The notes under the pieces were generated by a model. It saw nothing but the letters and a program-made list of their open reading frames with translations, searched no databases and was not told the DNA's origin. Positions 15,899-23,513 of a DNA stretch of 28,652 nt are shown piece by piece. Numbering within the stretch: position 1 is the first letter of the stretch; the number at the start of each line of letters is the position of its first letter. Location of the stretch: positions 1 to 28,652 of the forward strand of contig JAVBQJ010000033.1 of assembly GCA_031549115.1 (NCBI GenBank), given 5' to 3'. The stretch comes from JAVBQJ01 sp031549115 (lineage in GTDB: Bacteria; Verrucomicrobiota; Lentisphaeria; Victivallales; Victivallaceae). Position numbers and translations under genes: made by a program.

Positions 15899-16255
15899 TC
15901 ACATATCCACTGAAAACCACAGCCATAATGTGGCCGCGCTCATCACCAGAGCCGCCACCACCGCCATGGAAAAAACGATCAACACCGCCGTCCCGGTCCA
16001 ACCGCGCTCTTCGAAGGGAACCCCGCAGGCATCCCGATGCACCTTGACAATCTCGACCGCCACCCACGCGGCAATCAGCAGCGGCGGGAAAATCAACAGA
16101 CAGCCGGCGACACTGACGATGAGTTGGATCAGAGCCCGGCGGCGATAACCGGCATAGAAGTTATGCAGACCGAGATTACCGAGGCAGAACGCCAGAAGCA
16201 CATAAACCAGACGGTTGCGCGGTTCAGCCGAAGCCTGCGACGGAACGTCCTCCAT
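15899..16255 (-). CDS. TM2-domain membrane protein
   Basis: This 118-residue protein carries a TM2 domain (about residues 15-60) with LLAFCLGNLGLHNFYAGY, matching the family's LGxxGxHxFYxG motif, then a further C-terminal hydrophobic pair. The ATG at 16255 has GGAGGAAGGA immediately upstream; a longer version starting at 16306 lacks such a site. TM2 proteins have no settled biochemical role. It is encoded between corA and pgi on the same strand, 75 bases downstream of corA. The pgi promoter starts just after its stop codon. Confidence 0.85.
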   Translation of the reverse strand: MEDVPSQASAEPRNRLVYVLLAFCLGNLGLHNFYAGYRRRALIQLIVSVAGCLLIFPPLLIAAWVAVEIVKVHRDACGVPFEERGWTGTAVLIVFSMAVVAALVMSAATLWLWFSVDM

Positions 16256-16330
16256 TCCTTCCTCCGTTGTCAGTTGCGAACGTTGCGGAATCCTACAAAC
16301 GATCAATACCTGCGACAGCCGAATCCGAAA

Positions 16331-17413
16331 TCAAAGCCATTTTTTGCGGCGGAAAAACGCCAGCATCGACAGCGCCACCACAATCATCACTCCCCAGGTG
16401 ATATAATAACCGTACTTCCACTCCAATTCCGGCATGTCTCTGAAGTTCATCCCGTACACGCCGGCGATGAAGGTCAGCGGAATGAAAATGGTCGAAATGA
16501 TGGTCAGAAGCTTCATCACCTCCCCCATCCGGTTGTTGGAGCTGGACAGATACGAGTCCAGAATGCTCATCAGCATATCGCGCAGCGTTTCAATCGTATC
16601 GATCGCGTGCACCACGTGGTCGTAAACGTCGCGCAGGTAAATGCTGAGCGAATCGTCGATCAACGGCGATTCGGTTTTATCCAGCCGGTTCACCATTTCG
16701 CGCAGCGGCCAGATCGCCTTGCGCAACACCAGAAGTTCGCGCTTCAGCAGATAGACGCGGTTGGTTCTGATCGGCTCGGGATCGTCCAGGAGATCCTCCT
16801 CCATGTCGTCGATCTGTTCGCCGATCTCCTCCAGAATCAGGAAATACTGGTCGACGATCGCGTCCAGCAGCGAATAGAGCAGATAATCCGGCCCGAAGTT
16901 GCAGATTTTGCTGCGCCCGGAGCGGATCCGGTTGCGAATGAGGTCGAACACATCCCCCGGCTTTTCCTGAAACGAAATCACCGTTTTTTCCAGCAGCAGC
17001 ACACTGATCTGTTCGCTCTCGACCTGAATGCTTTCGTTGTCGTAACTCAGCATTTTCAGCACGGCGAACACATAGTCCTCGAATTCCTCGATTTTCGGCC
17101 GCTGCCCGGTGTGGAGAATATCCTCCTGAACCAGCGGGTGAACCCCGTGGTAATCGCAAATCCGCCTCACCAGTTCGACGTCGCAGACGCCGTCGACATT
17201 CAGCCAGGTCACCGGAAACTCTTTGAACGCGGTCAGATCGTTCGGCGTCCGGATCTCCTTTTCCGTCCACCGGTCCGGTCCGTAACCGATCGCGGTAATC
17301 CGGACCGATTGACAGAAGTCCCCGGTATAGACCAGCGTTTCCGGCGGCGCCCCCGCTTTTTCAGCATACGTGCTGATGTTGTCGGACATGGTGAATTCGC
17401 GATTGTGCCTCAT
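16331..17413 (-). CDS. corA: CorA-type magnesium/cobalt transporter
   Basis: This 360-residue protein has the CorA plan: a large acidic, helical cytoplasmic N-terminal region (about 1-295), then two transmembrane helices. The signature Gly321-Met322-Asn323 lies at the end of the first helix and is followed by the acidic loop DMPELEW. The tail FRRKKWL is the usual basic end. It should let Mg2+ (and possibly Co2+ or Ni2+) in down the electrochemical gradient as a homopentamer. The ATG at 17413 has GGCGGAAG upstream; a second in-frame Met at codon 9 has no ribosome site. The leader contains a dyad with 10-bp arms. Confidence 0.94.
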   Translation of the reverse strand: MRHNREFTMSDNISTYAEKAGAPPETLVYTGDFCQSVRITAIGYGPDRWTEKEIRTPNDLTAFKEFPVTWLNVDGVCDVELVRRICDYHGVHPLVQEDILHTGQRPKIEEFEDYVFAVLKMLSYDNESIQVESEQISVLLLEKTVISFQEKPGDVFDLIRNRIRSGRSKICNFGPDYLLYSLLDAIVDQYFLILEEIGEQIDDMEEDLLDDPEPIRTNRVYLLKRELLVLRKAIWPLREMVNRLDKTESPLIDDSLSIYLRDVYDHVVHAIDTIETLRDMLMSILDSYLSSSNNRMGEVMKLLTIISTIFIPLTFIAGVYGMNFRDMPELEWKYGYYITWGVMIVVALSMLAFFRRKKWL

Positions 17414-17440
17414 AATAACTTCCGCCTGCTGAATTAAGAC

Positions 17441-17483
17441 ACTGTGACAAAGCCAAATCGTTCGAACTTCACCTTGTCACAGT
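17441..17483. promoter_or_regulatory. Perfect dyad in the corA leader
   Basis: ACTGTGACAA (17441-17450) and TTGTCACAGT (17474-17483) are exact reverse complements, 23 bases apart. The spacer contains an 8-bp palindrome GTTCGAAC (17460-17467). The dyad lies between the putative corA -10 box and its ribosome site, so it could be an operator (half-sites about three helical turns apart) or an RNA stem in the leader. No known riboswitch class is recognised. Confidence 0.6.
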
Positions 17484-17516
17484 ACCCTGATTGACCACTT
17501 CCGGTACGATGAAAGT

Positions 17517-17525
17517 AATATAGCA
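17517..17525 (-). promoter_or_regulatory. Extended -10 promoter of corA
   Basis: TGC-TATATT on the minus strand matches an extended -10 element. The -35 region (around TTTCTT) is poor. RNA would begin near 17508-17511, giving a leader of about 95 bases containing the dyad. Confidence 0.45.
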
Positions 17526-17593
17526 CACATTTTCCAAAAAGAAAAGCCCGCCAGCGCAAAATAGCTTCACCGGCAACCTCTGTACTTTTCGAC

Positions 17594-17622
17594 TTGCAAA
17601 AAAACAACAGCGGTGCTATGTT
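17594..17622 (+). promoter_or_regulatory. Promoter of the small zinc-ribbon gene
   Basis: TTGCAA (17594-17599) and TATGTT (17617-17622) are 17 bases apart, and TGC directly precedes the -10 box (extended -10). It lies about 40 bases upstream of the chosen ATG. Confidence 0.5.
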
Positions 17623-17662
17623 GATGACCGGAGGAAAACAGCAACCATTATGGAGGTGTGAA

Positions 17663-17872
17663 ATGAAATGTTATCGCTGTCCGCAATGTGGTTCCGATTA
17701 CGACGCCGAAACGGCGTGCCCGGCCGACTCGTCGGAAGGGACCTTTCCCGGGGAACCGAATGAAGTCTTTTTCGATCACGAAGGAACTTCCGACTACGAG
17801 GAACTCATCCCATCCCGCTGCTGCCCGCAATGCGGCACCGCGGCGCCCGATTCGCCATCTCAAAAACAATAA
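17663..17872 (+). CDS. Small zinc-ribbon-like protein
   Basis: This 69-residue acidic protein begins MKCYRCPQCG and has a second CCPQCG near its C terminus (about residue 54). The paired CxxC motifs would bind one zinc ion as a ribbon. The stretch between is rich in Glu, Asp, Ser and Pro and not strongly conserved-looking. The ATG at 17663 follows GGAGGTG; longer versions would translate through promoter and ribosome site. It has its own promoter and a strong terminator, so it is a monocistronic gene. No family is recognised and the function is unknown. Confidence 0.7.
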   Translation: MKCYRCPQCGSDYDAETACPADSSEGTFPGEPNEVFFDHEGTSDYEELIPSRCCPQCGTAAPDSPSQKQ

Positions 17873-17889
17873 CTTCCATCCGTAACCTA

Positions 17890-17920
17890 CAAGGCCGCAG
17901 CCGAAACGGTTGCGGCCTTG
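17890..17920 (+). terminator. Strong hairpin terminator between convergent genes
   Basis: CAAGGCCGCAGCCG pairs with CGGTTGCGGCCTTG (one G-U pair) around an AAA loop, a 14-bp stem. TTTGGC follows, so the T tract is short. It lies 17 bases after the zinc-ribbon stop and 8 bases beyond the stop of the convergent alcohol dehydrogenase, and probably serves both. Confidence 0.7.
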
Positions 17921-17928
17921 TTTGGCTA

Positions 17929-19152
17929 TTAAGCCTTGGCTTCGTGCATCGGGTAGAGGGAGTTGCGGTAGATGCGGCGGACACGCTCGGGCGACGCGGC
18001 GGTCGGCGCCAGCGACAGCATCAGCGACAGCGACGGCGTCTCGAAGGCCAGTTCGACCAGGCGGTCGATATCTTTTTCCGCGAAGCCCTCGTCGGAGAGC
18101 TTCTGCGCGACGCCGCAGCTCTGGAGCCAGCGCTCGACACCGGCGGCGGCATGACGCGCCTCCGAAGCCTTCCCATGCAGCCCCGGCACGATCGGACGCA
18201 GCAGCGACGCAAGGCGGCCGCTGAGTTCCGGATAGATATCCTCCACGACGGCGGGCAGCAGCATCGCCAGCCCGAGTCCATGGGTCAGCTCCGGCTTCAC
18301 CGCGCTCAACGGGTGCTCCAGCGCGTGCGTATAATGCAGCATCCCGTTATCGAACGACATACCGGCAATCAACGACGCATACAACAGGAAGTAACGCGCT
18401 TCCAGATCCGCCGGATCCTTCATCGCCCGCGGCAGATACATCGTGACGAGACGGATGGTTTCGGCGGCGAGCGTCATGCTCAACGGATTGGCGACCTTCG
18501 AGGTCGCGCCTTCGATCACGTGGTTCACCGCGTCGATGCTGACGAAGCGGGTCTGCTCCGGCGATAACCCGGTCATCAGCGCGGGGTCGTCGATCGACCA
18601 CTCCGGATAGATGCATTCGTAGGCGATCGCCGGCTTGAACTCCTTTTCCGGCAGCGTCACCACCGCAAAGCGGTTGGTTTCCGTGCCGGTGCCGTGGGTC
18701 AGGTTGATCGCCACGACCGGGACCGCGCGCTCCGGCGCGAACTGGTATTCGTACAGCTGCGACGCGTTTTTGTCCGGATACGAGAGCAGAATCGCCGCGC
18801 TCTTTCCGGCGTCGATCGGACTGCCGCCGCCGATGGCGATCACCGCCTGCGCCCCGGCTTCGCGGCCGAGCGCGACGGCGGAGTCGACCTGCAGCGTGGT
18901 CGGATTCGGCGTCACCTGATCGAACAACACATATTTGATGCCGTTGGCGGCCAGAGCGGCTTCGACCTTCGCCCACGCGCCGGTCTTGCGGTAAGCACCC
19001 TTGCCGGTGGTCACCAATACACAGGAAACACCGCGGGACGCGAGCTCCTTGGCGATATCGGCGATCTTGTCGATGGCACCGCAGCCGAAGAATACCTTGG
19101 TCACCGTCCGGATTTCCTGAACCTCATGAATATTGACACTGCTTTCCCACAT
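17929..19152 (-). CDS. Iron-containing alcohol dehydrogenase
   Basis: This 407-residue group III dehydrogenase should interconvert an alcohol and an aldehyde or ketone with NAD(H). The dinucleotide site IGGGSPIDAGKS spans 107-118. Metal ligands expected from FucO are in place: Asp207 and His211 in SIDAVNHVIEG, His276 in YTHALEH and His291 in THG, with His280 as the likely catalytic histidine. The usual GTGSE phrase reads GTGTET here. The ATG has GGGAGGTG upstream and a good promoter lies at 19201-19230. It is transcribed alone; no aldehyde dehydrogenase or microcompartment gene is nearby. Substrate (butanol, propanediol, lactaldehyde or other) cannot be told. Confidence 0.92.
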   Translation of the reverse strand: MWESSVNIHEVQEIRTVTKVFFGCGAIDKIADIAKELASRGVSCVLVTTGKGAYRKTGAWAKVEAALAANGIKYVLFDQVTPNPTTLQVDSAVALGREAGAQAVIAIGGGSPIDAGKSAAILLSYPDKNASQLYEYQFAPERAVPVVAINLTHGTGTETNRFAVVTLPEKEFKPAIAYECIYPEWSIDDPALMTGLSPEQTRFVSIDAVNHVIEGATSKVANPLSMTLAAETIRLVTMYLPRAMKDPADLEARYFLLYASLIAGMSFDNGMLHYTHALEHPLSAVKPELTHGLGLAMLLPAVVEDIYPELSGRLASLLRPIVPGLHGKASEARHAAAGVERWLQSCGVAQKLSDEGFAEKDIDRLVELAFETPSLSLMLSLAPTAASPERVRRIYRNSLYPMHEAKA

Positions 19153-19200
19153 ACCACACCTCCCTTGATCTGAAAAAAAGCAATCATTTCGAACCAGGGT

Positions 19201-19230
19201 AGTATATCACCGGTTCGCTCCGATTGCCAA
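19201..19230 (-). promoter_or_regulatory. Promoter of the alcohol dehydrogenase gene
   Basis: TTGGCA (-35, 19230-19225) and TATACT (-10, 19206-19201) are 18 bases apart, each 5/6 to consensus. It sits in the short gap between the radical SAM stop and the dehydrogenase start. Confidence 0.65.
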
Positions 19231-19244
19231 TCCGTCCCGGCGAT

Positions 19245-20099
19245 TTAATGAAAATCTCTCACACTCCGGAAGCGGCGGGCGAAGTCGCAATTCCGGCACA
19301 ACGGCGCACTTCGGATGCCGGAACGAAAGCCTTCGCGCAGCCGTTCGGCCTCCGGCGACGCCAGGATTCCGGCGATCGGGGCGTGAAAGGCGTTGCCCAG
19401 CGGCAACTGCCCGTCGGCATCCAGGCAGCAGGCCGTGACCGTACCATCGGAGAGCACCGCGAATTGCCGGGTCAGCGCGTGACAGGTGCCGCGCACCGGC
19501 GCGCCGGCTTCGCAGGTTTCCCGCGGCCACTGAAAGGCAGCGTCGTAGGTCGCATACAAACGGCCGGTCACCCGTTTGCGGTAGCGTCCGTGCGGGACAC
19601 GCCACTGCTCTTCGGGAATGCCGAGCGCTTCCGCCGCCGGAGCGATTTCGGGCGGCGCATCCTGCCACCAGCGGAAATTCAAGTACAGCTCCGGCCGCTC
19701 ACGCAGCGCGCTCCGGGTGAAGTCGATGATATCATGCCACACCCGGGCGCGCTCCGGTGCGTCGACCTCCGCCAATGATTGCAGCGAAAAATTGATCTGT
19801 CCGACGACGCCGGAGAGCAGAAATTCCCGGTGTTGCCGCAGCAGCGCCGCGTTGGTGGTGAGCCGGACCGTCAAACCGCAGGCGGCGGCATGGGCCGCCA
19901 GCGCCGGAAAATCCGGGTGCAGCAACGGTTCGCCGAGGACATGCCAATAGATCGAATCGGCCAATTCGGCCAGTTGTCCGATCCAGCCGCGCGCGACTCC
20001 GGCGTCGAGCAGCGCCGGCGGACGCGAAGTCGAACCGCAAAAGGAGCAGCGGCGATTACAGCAGTTGGTCAATTCCAGATAAACGCAATGGTATTTCAA
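19245..20099 (-). CDS. Radical SAM/SPASM domain protein, substrate unknown
   Basis: Starting at TTG 20099 the product is 284 residues. Cys14-x3-Cys18-x2-Cys21 (CNRRCSFC) binds the radical SAM cluster; LGEPLLHPDF (55-64) is the usual GGEP-type SAM site. The C-terminal part has Cys206, Cys224, Cys225, Cys268 and Cys271 spaced like a SPASM/twitch auxiliary-cluster domain, with the typical LPLGNAF...SPEAERLREGF order. The frame stays open to 20339, but that stretch lies opposite nnr, has no ribosome site and lies upstream of the promoter at 20125-20154, so it is rejected. SPASM proteins often modify peptides or act on sugars; no precursor gene is seen nearby. Confidence 0.85.
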   Translation of the reverse strand: MKYHCVYLELTNCCNRRCSFCGSTSRPPALLDAGVARGWIGQLAELADSIYWHVLGEPLLHPDFPALAAHAAACGLTVRLTTNAALLRQHREFLLSGVVGQINFSLQSLAEVDAPERARVWHDIIDFTRSALRERPELYLNFRWWQDAPPEIAPAAEALGIPEEQWRVPHGRYRKRVTGRLYATYDAAFQWPRETCEAGAPVRGTCHALTRQFAVLSDGTVTACCLDADGQLPLGNAFHAPIAGILASPEAERLREGFRSGIRSAPLCRNCDFARRFRSVRDFH

Positions 20100-20124
20100 T
20101 TTGTATTTTTTCCAATCCGGTTTT

Positions 20125-20154
20125 AATGTATCGCCGGCGCCCGATTTTTGCCAA
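20125..20154 (-). promoter_or_regulatory. Promoter of the radical SAM gene
   Basis: TTGGCA (-35, 20154-20149, 5/6) and TACATT (-10, 20130-20125, 4/6) are 18 bases apart. RNA would start near 20118, about 20 bases before the TTG at 20099, which supports that start over longer versions. Confidence 0.55.
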
Positions 20155-20192
20155 TGCCGAAGCCGGGGAAACTGCCGAAAGAAGAGGATATC

Positions 20193-21692
20193 ATGAAAAT
20201 CATCTCCGTCGAAACCATGCGGGCGCTCGAAGCGTCCGCCATCGCGTCCGGGATCCCGGAACGCGACCTGATGGAACGGGCCGGAATCGAAGCCGCCCGC
20301 GTCATCCGGGAATACATCCGTGAAAGCTTTTCTCCCCATCTTATCCGGCGCATCGTCGTTGTCGCCGGCAAGGGCAACAACGGCGGCGACGGCTGTGTGA
20401 TCGCACGAATCCTGGCGGCCGATTTTCCGGTCTCGTTGTGGCTACTGGCGCCGCCGGAAGAGATGAAACCGATCGCCCGCGACGCCTGTTTGGCCGTCGG
20501 ACCGGCGGTCGCAACCGGCGTACGCAATCTTCCAACCGGCGATGAATTCGCCGCGGGCGACCTGATCGTCGACGCGGTTTCCGGCATCGGTCTTGCCGGC
20601 CCCGCGCACGGCAACACACGGGCCTGGATCGAAGCGATCCGGGCATCGGCTTTGCCGGTCGTGGCAATCGACGTTCCCAGCGGCCTTGACGCGGACACCG
20701 GAAGCGGAAATCCGGCGGTCGCCGCGGAGCTGACCATCGCGACGGGCCCATTCAAAACCGGGCACTTCCGCAATCCGGCCTGCGGACGGGTGGTCAGCGT
20801 CCCGATCGGCCTGACCGAAGCGCAACTGGCGGAGGCGCCGGCACAGGGAATTGCCGTCACCGCCGAAGACGCCGCCCGTTTTTTCGAGCCGCGCGACATT
20901 GACACGCACAAAAACCGGACCGGGCGGCTGCTGGTGGCGGCAGGCTGCGCCGCATACGGCGGCGCGCCGGTATTGGCGGTGCGGGCGGCGGGGCGCGGCG
21001 GCGCCGGAATGATCCGGGTGCTGGTCCCGGCGGCGGCGCTGCCGGGGCGGCAGTATCCGGCCTCGGCCATCGTACAGACGGTCCCGGGCGCGCATTGGGA
21101 CCGGACTCACGCGGAGACATTGGCGGCGCAGGCGGCGTTGTCGGACGCCATGGTGTTCGGCCCCGGTGTGGGATTGCATCCGGATACCGCTGCACTGCTG
21201 GAAGCGGCGTTGGCTTTGCCGCTGGCGCTGGTAATCGACGCGGATGCGCTGACTTTGCTGGCGCGGCACCCGGAATGGCTGAAAAAACGGCAATATCCGA
21301 CGATATTGACGCCACATCCGGGCGAGGCGCACCGCTTGCTGCCGGAGTGGGACGGCAACCGGGAAACGGGGGTGCGGGAGCTGGCGCGCCGTTACCGGGC
21401 AATTGTGGTGTTGAAAGGCTATCAGACCCGGATCGCCGCGCCGGACGGACGGGAAGCGGTCAACACGTCGGGTAGCCCGAGTCTGGCGACGGCGGGTTCG
21501 GGGGATGTGCTGGCGGGCCTGATCGGGGCATTTCTGGCGGAGCGGCCGGATTGCCCGTGGGAGGCGACCTGTGCCGCGGTGTGGCTGCACGGCCGCGCGG
21601 GCGAATTGAGTCCGTACCGGCGCGGAACCGTCGCCGACGACCTGCCGGAGCTGATCGCCCGCGCCGGCCAAGCCCTGAGCTGGCGTTTCTAA
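20193..21692 (+). CDS. nnr: Bifunctional NAD(P)H-hydrate epimerase/dehydratase
   Basis: This 499-residue enzyme repairs hydrated NAD(P)H. The N-terminal epimerase half (YjeF_N, about 1-210) has AGKGNNGGDG (58-67) and AIDVPSGLDADTG; the C-terminal kinase-fold dehydratase half has TPHPGEAHRL near 372 and NTSGSPSLATAGSGDVLAGL near 430, the nucleotide-binding signature. Length is normal for the fused form. ATG 20193 is preceded by AAGAGG; an upstream ATG at 20148 overlaps the divergent promoter and has no ribosome site. It is divergent from the radical SAM gene and convergent with the hydrolase gene, with only 7 bases between stops. Confidence 0.95.
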   Translation: MKIISVETMRALEASAIASGIPERDLMERAGIEAARVIREYIRESFSPHLIRRIVVVAGKGNNGGDGCVIARILAADFPVSLWLLAPPEEMKPIARDACLAVGPAVATGVRNLPTGDEFAAGDLIVDAVSGIGLAGPAHGNTRAWIEAIRASALPVVAIDVPSGLDADTGSGNPAVAAELTIATGPFKTGHFRNPACGRVVSVPIGLTEAQLAEAPAQGIAVTAEDAARFFEPRDIDTHKNRTGRLLVAAGCAAYGGAPVLAVRAAGRGGAGMIRVLVPAAALPGRQYPASAIVQTVPGAHWDRTHAETLAAQAALSDAMVFGPGVGLHPDTAALLEAALALPLALVIDADALTLLARHPEWLKKRQYPTILTPHPGEAHRLLPEWDGNRETGVRELARRYRAIVVLKGYQTRIAAPDGREAVNTSGSPSLATAGSGDVLAGLIGAFLAERPDCPWEATCAAVWLHGRAGELSPYRRGTVADDLPELIARAGQALSWRF

Positions 21693-21699
21693 AACCGCC

Positions 21700-22482
21700 C
21701 TACTCCATAATTTTCCTCAACGCTTCCCGCAATGCCGTGACGCCGTGGACCTCGTGCCACGGCGTATGCCCGCACTGCGGCAGCAGCGTTACCGTGAAAT
21801 TCACCCCGGCGTCCCGCAGCGGCTCGGTCACCGCCTCCACCGGCGTCGTGTCGTAATCCCCATGCCACACCGCAATCGGGCAACGGATCTTGCGGAATAC
21901 CTCCAACAGACCTCCGCTCCGCCGCCATTCCGCCGCCTCCTCCCACACTTTCGCATACATTGTGCCGTCGGCACGTATTTCCTCCGGCTCCATATCCTGC
22001 CGCCGGCAACAGGTATCCGCGTGATCGCACAGGCGCCCCAATTCCGCCAGACACGCATCCTTATCCGCCGCTTCTCCCGCCTCCAATTGCTCCAATATCT
22101 CGTGGTAGCGCCCCCGTTCCACCGGCGACAGGTGCGCCAGGCGCGTCTCCACCATGCGCGGCACGTATTTCACGTCCAGCGCTCCGGCGTCGATCAGCAC
22201 CAGCTGCGTCACCAGCTCCGGAAAACGCGCCGCCAGCAGCGCCGCCAGCCACGCTCCCCACGAATGGCCCAGTACCGTCAGCGCGCCAAACGGCAATAAT
22301 TGTTCCCGCAGCTCCGCCAGCAGCGCTTCGATCGTATCACACGACTGCAGCGGCTCCACCACGCCGCCGAACGCCGCCGCTTCCCGCGCCAGCCCCTGCG
22401 CCGCTCCAATCGCCCCCGGCCCCCCGTGAATCGCTGCCGCGCGCCATGGCGCCGCACCATAGGTTCGCACTGTTCCAGTCAT
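21700..22482 (-). CDS. Alpha/beta-hydrolase (prolyl-aminopeptidase-like)
   Basis: This 260-residue protein has the alpha/beta-hydrolase layout: HGGPG at 19-23, which in S33 peptidases forms the oxyanion hole, the nucleophile elbow GHSWG with Ser74, a helical cap region (about 105-190), an acidic site in WHGDYDTTP (Asp209 or Asp211) and His239 in PQCGHTPWHE. The HGGPG motif points toward proline iminopeptidase relatives, but esterase or lactonase activity cannot be excluded. AAAGGAGG lies five bases before the ATG. It has its own candidate promoter at 22505-22533 and lies downstream of the TrmB gene on the same strand. Confidence 0.85.
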   Translation of the reverse strand: MTGTVRTYGAAPWRAAAIHGGPGAIGAAQGLAREAAAFGGVVEPLQSCDTIEALLAELREQLLPFGALTVLGHSWGAWLAALLAARFPELVTQLVLIDAGALDVKYVPRMVETRLAHLSPVERGRYHEILEQLEAGEAADKDACLAELGRLCDHADTCCRRQDMEPEEIRADGTMYAKVWEEAAEWRRSGGLLEVFRKIRCPIAVWHGDYDTTPVEAVTEPLRDAGVNFTVTLLPQCGHTPWHEVHGVTALREALRKIME

Positions 22483-22504
22483 CGCCGCCTCCTTTCGTCA
22501 AAAG

Positions 22505-22533
22505 CTTATTGTCGGCAACACGCTCGTCGTCAA
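22505..22533 (-). promoter_or_regulatory. Candidate promoter of the hydrolase gene
   Basis: TTGACG (-35, 22533-22528, 5/6) and AATAAG (-10, 22510-22505, 4/6) are 17 bases apart, about 22 bases before the ATG. Confidence 0.4.
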
Positions 22534-22557
22534 CGGCATGGCACTCCATATCGCCGC

Positions 22558-22577
22558 GTCCGTTGTCGTCCGTTGTC
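22558..22577. repeat. Two tandem copies of the 10-bp unit GTCCGTTGTC
   Basis: Two exact head-to-tail copies lie in the gap between the TrmB stop and the hydrolase start. The unit shares GTCCGTTG with the array inside the four-helix-bundle gene at 13795-13834, so the motif is dispersed in this genome and not tied to one protein. Confidence 0.75.
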
Positions 22578-22624
22578 ATGCGCACGGCACAACTATCATC
22601 GCCGATGCACGCCATCGGTCTATA

Positions 22625-23377
22625 TCACTCCGGTTCGGCGGGGATGGCGACCTCCCAGATGCACAGCCAGACGGTCTTCAACAGCGTAAACAACTCCCGG
22701 CTCTGGATGATCAAAGCGTAATTCTCCTTCAACGCCGACAGCACCGCCACCTGGCCGTCAAACAGATACAACCCCGCCACATCCTCCAGAATCGGCCGCG
22801 GCAAATAACGCACCTTGCGCAAATGCCGGTCGCCGCTCTGCATGTAATCGAAGGTGTCTTCCGCCCCCCTCACCCGGATCGCGTACGACCAGATTCCGCG
22901 CTCCAGCCGTTTGCGGTAATACTCCTCCAGCTTCTCCCGCGACTGCAATTGGAACATCTCCCGCACCGACCCGAAGTAAAAGTATTCACCGGACTTCACA
23001 TTCAACAGCTGCTCGTCCACCAATGCGGCACTCTCCGGCCCTTCGAAAATACGAATCCGGGGACGACGGGTTCCCCCCTGATACAACGCCTGCAAATCCG
23101 GCAGCAGCGCCTCGATGGTGGATGTACGCTCCTCCTCGACCAGTTTGAGCGCACGCGGATCCTCGGCGACAAACAGCTTGCGTCCCGCCGATAAACTCTC
23201 CGAAACCAGCCGCCTGGACTTCAACACCTCCAACACATCGTACACGGTGGGGTGCTTGAAGCCGGTAGCCTTGGCAATTTCGATGGCCGACGCCGACCCC
23301 AATTGCAGGAGAGCCAGATAAATTTTGGCCTGACGGCCATTGAGGCCGAGCGTTTCCAGTTGCCCGACGATATTCAC
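22625..23377 (-). CDS. TrmB-family transcriptional regulator
   Basis: This 250-residue protein has an N-terminal winged helix-turn-helix of TrmB type (about residues 1-75: LGLNGRQAKIYLALLQLG, then GFKHPTVYDVLEVLKSRRLV), a short helical linker and a C-terminal domain (about 100-250) with a FEGPESAALVDEQLL segment typical of the TrmB effector part. Some members bind sugars, but the ligand here is unknown. The start is GTG, with AAAGG ten bases upstream. It is divergent from the PHP hydrolase-transporter pair, and a perfect dyad covers their shared gap, so it is the probable regulator of that pair and perhaps of itself. Confidence 0.85.
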   Translation of the reverse strand: MNIVGQLETLGLNGRQAKIYLALLQLGSASAIEIAKATGFKHPTVYDVLEVLKSRRLVSESLSAGRKLFVAEDPRALKLVEEERTSTIEALLPDLQALYQGGTRRPRIRIFEGPESAALVDEQLLNVKSGEYFYFGSVREMFQLQSREKLEEYYRKRLERGIWSYAIRVRGAEDTFDYMQSGDRHLRKVRYLPRPILEDVAGLYLFDGQVAVLSALKENYALIIQSRELFTLLKTVWLCIWEVAIPAEPE

Positions 23378-23435
23378 TTCATACCGGCCTTTCCATGTCG
23401 TAATTTTCCGACATCAACTATTTTGCGGAATCCGA

Positions 23436-23463
23436 TTGTAAAAAACATCTTTTATACTATACT
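23436..23463 (+). promoter_or_regulatory. Promoter of the PHP-EamA operon
   Basis: TTGTAA (23436-23441, 4/6) and TATACT (23458-23463, 5/6) are 16 bases apart; a second TATACT-like register overlaps. The -10 box lies inside the spacer of the dyad at 23440-23482. Confidence 0.55.
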
Positions 23464-23482
23464 ATCCGCAACGATGTTTTTT
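23440..23482. promoter_or_regulatory. Perfect dyad, likely TrmB operator
   Basis: AAAAAACATC (23440-23449) and GATGTTTTTT (23473-23482) are exact reverse complements separated by 23 bases. The left arm overlaps the end of the -35 box and the right arm lies just past the expected start of RNA. A dimeric repressor bridging both arms would block RNA polymerase. Assignment to the adjacent TrmB protein is inference. Confidence 0.6.
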
Positions 23483-23513
23483 CAAGCCGACATTCAAAGA
23501 AAAGGAGGCGGCA

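Noticed and set aside
20100..20339. N-terminal extension of the radical SAM protein
   Set aside because: The extension runs opposite the nnr start, shows no family resemblance and lies upstream of the promoter at 20125-20154.
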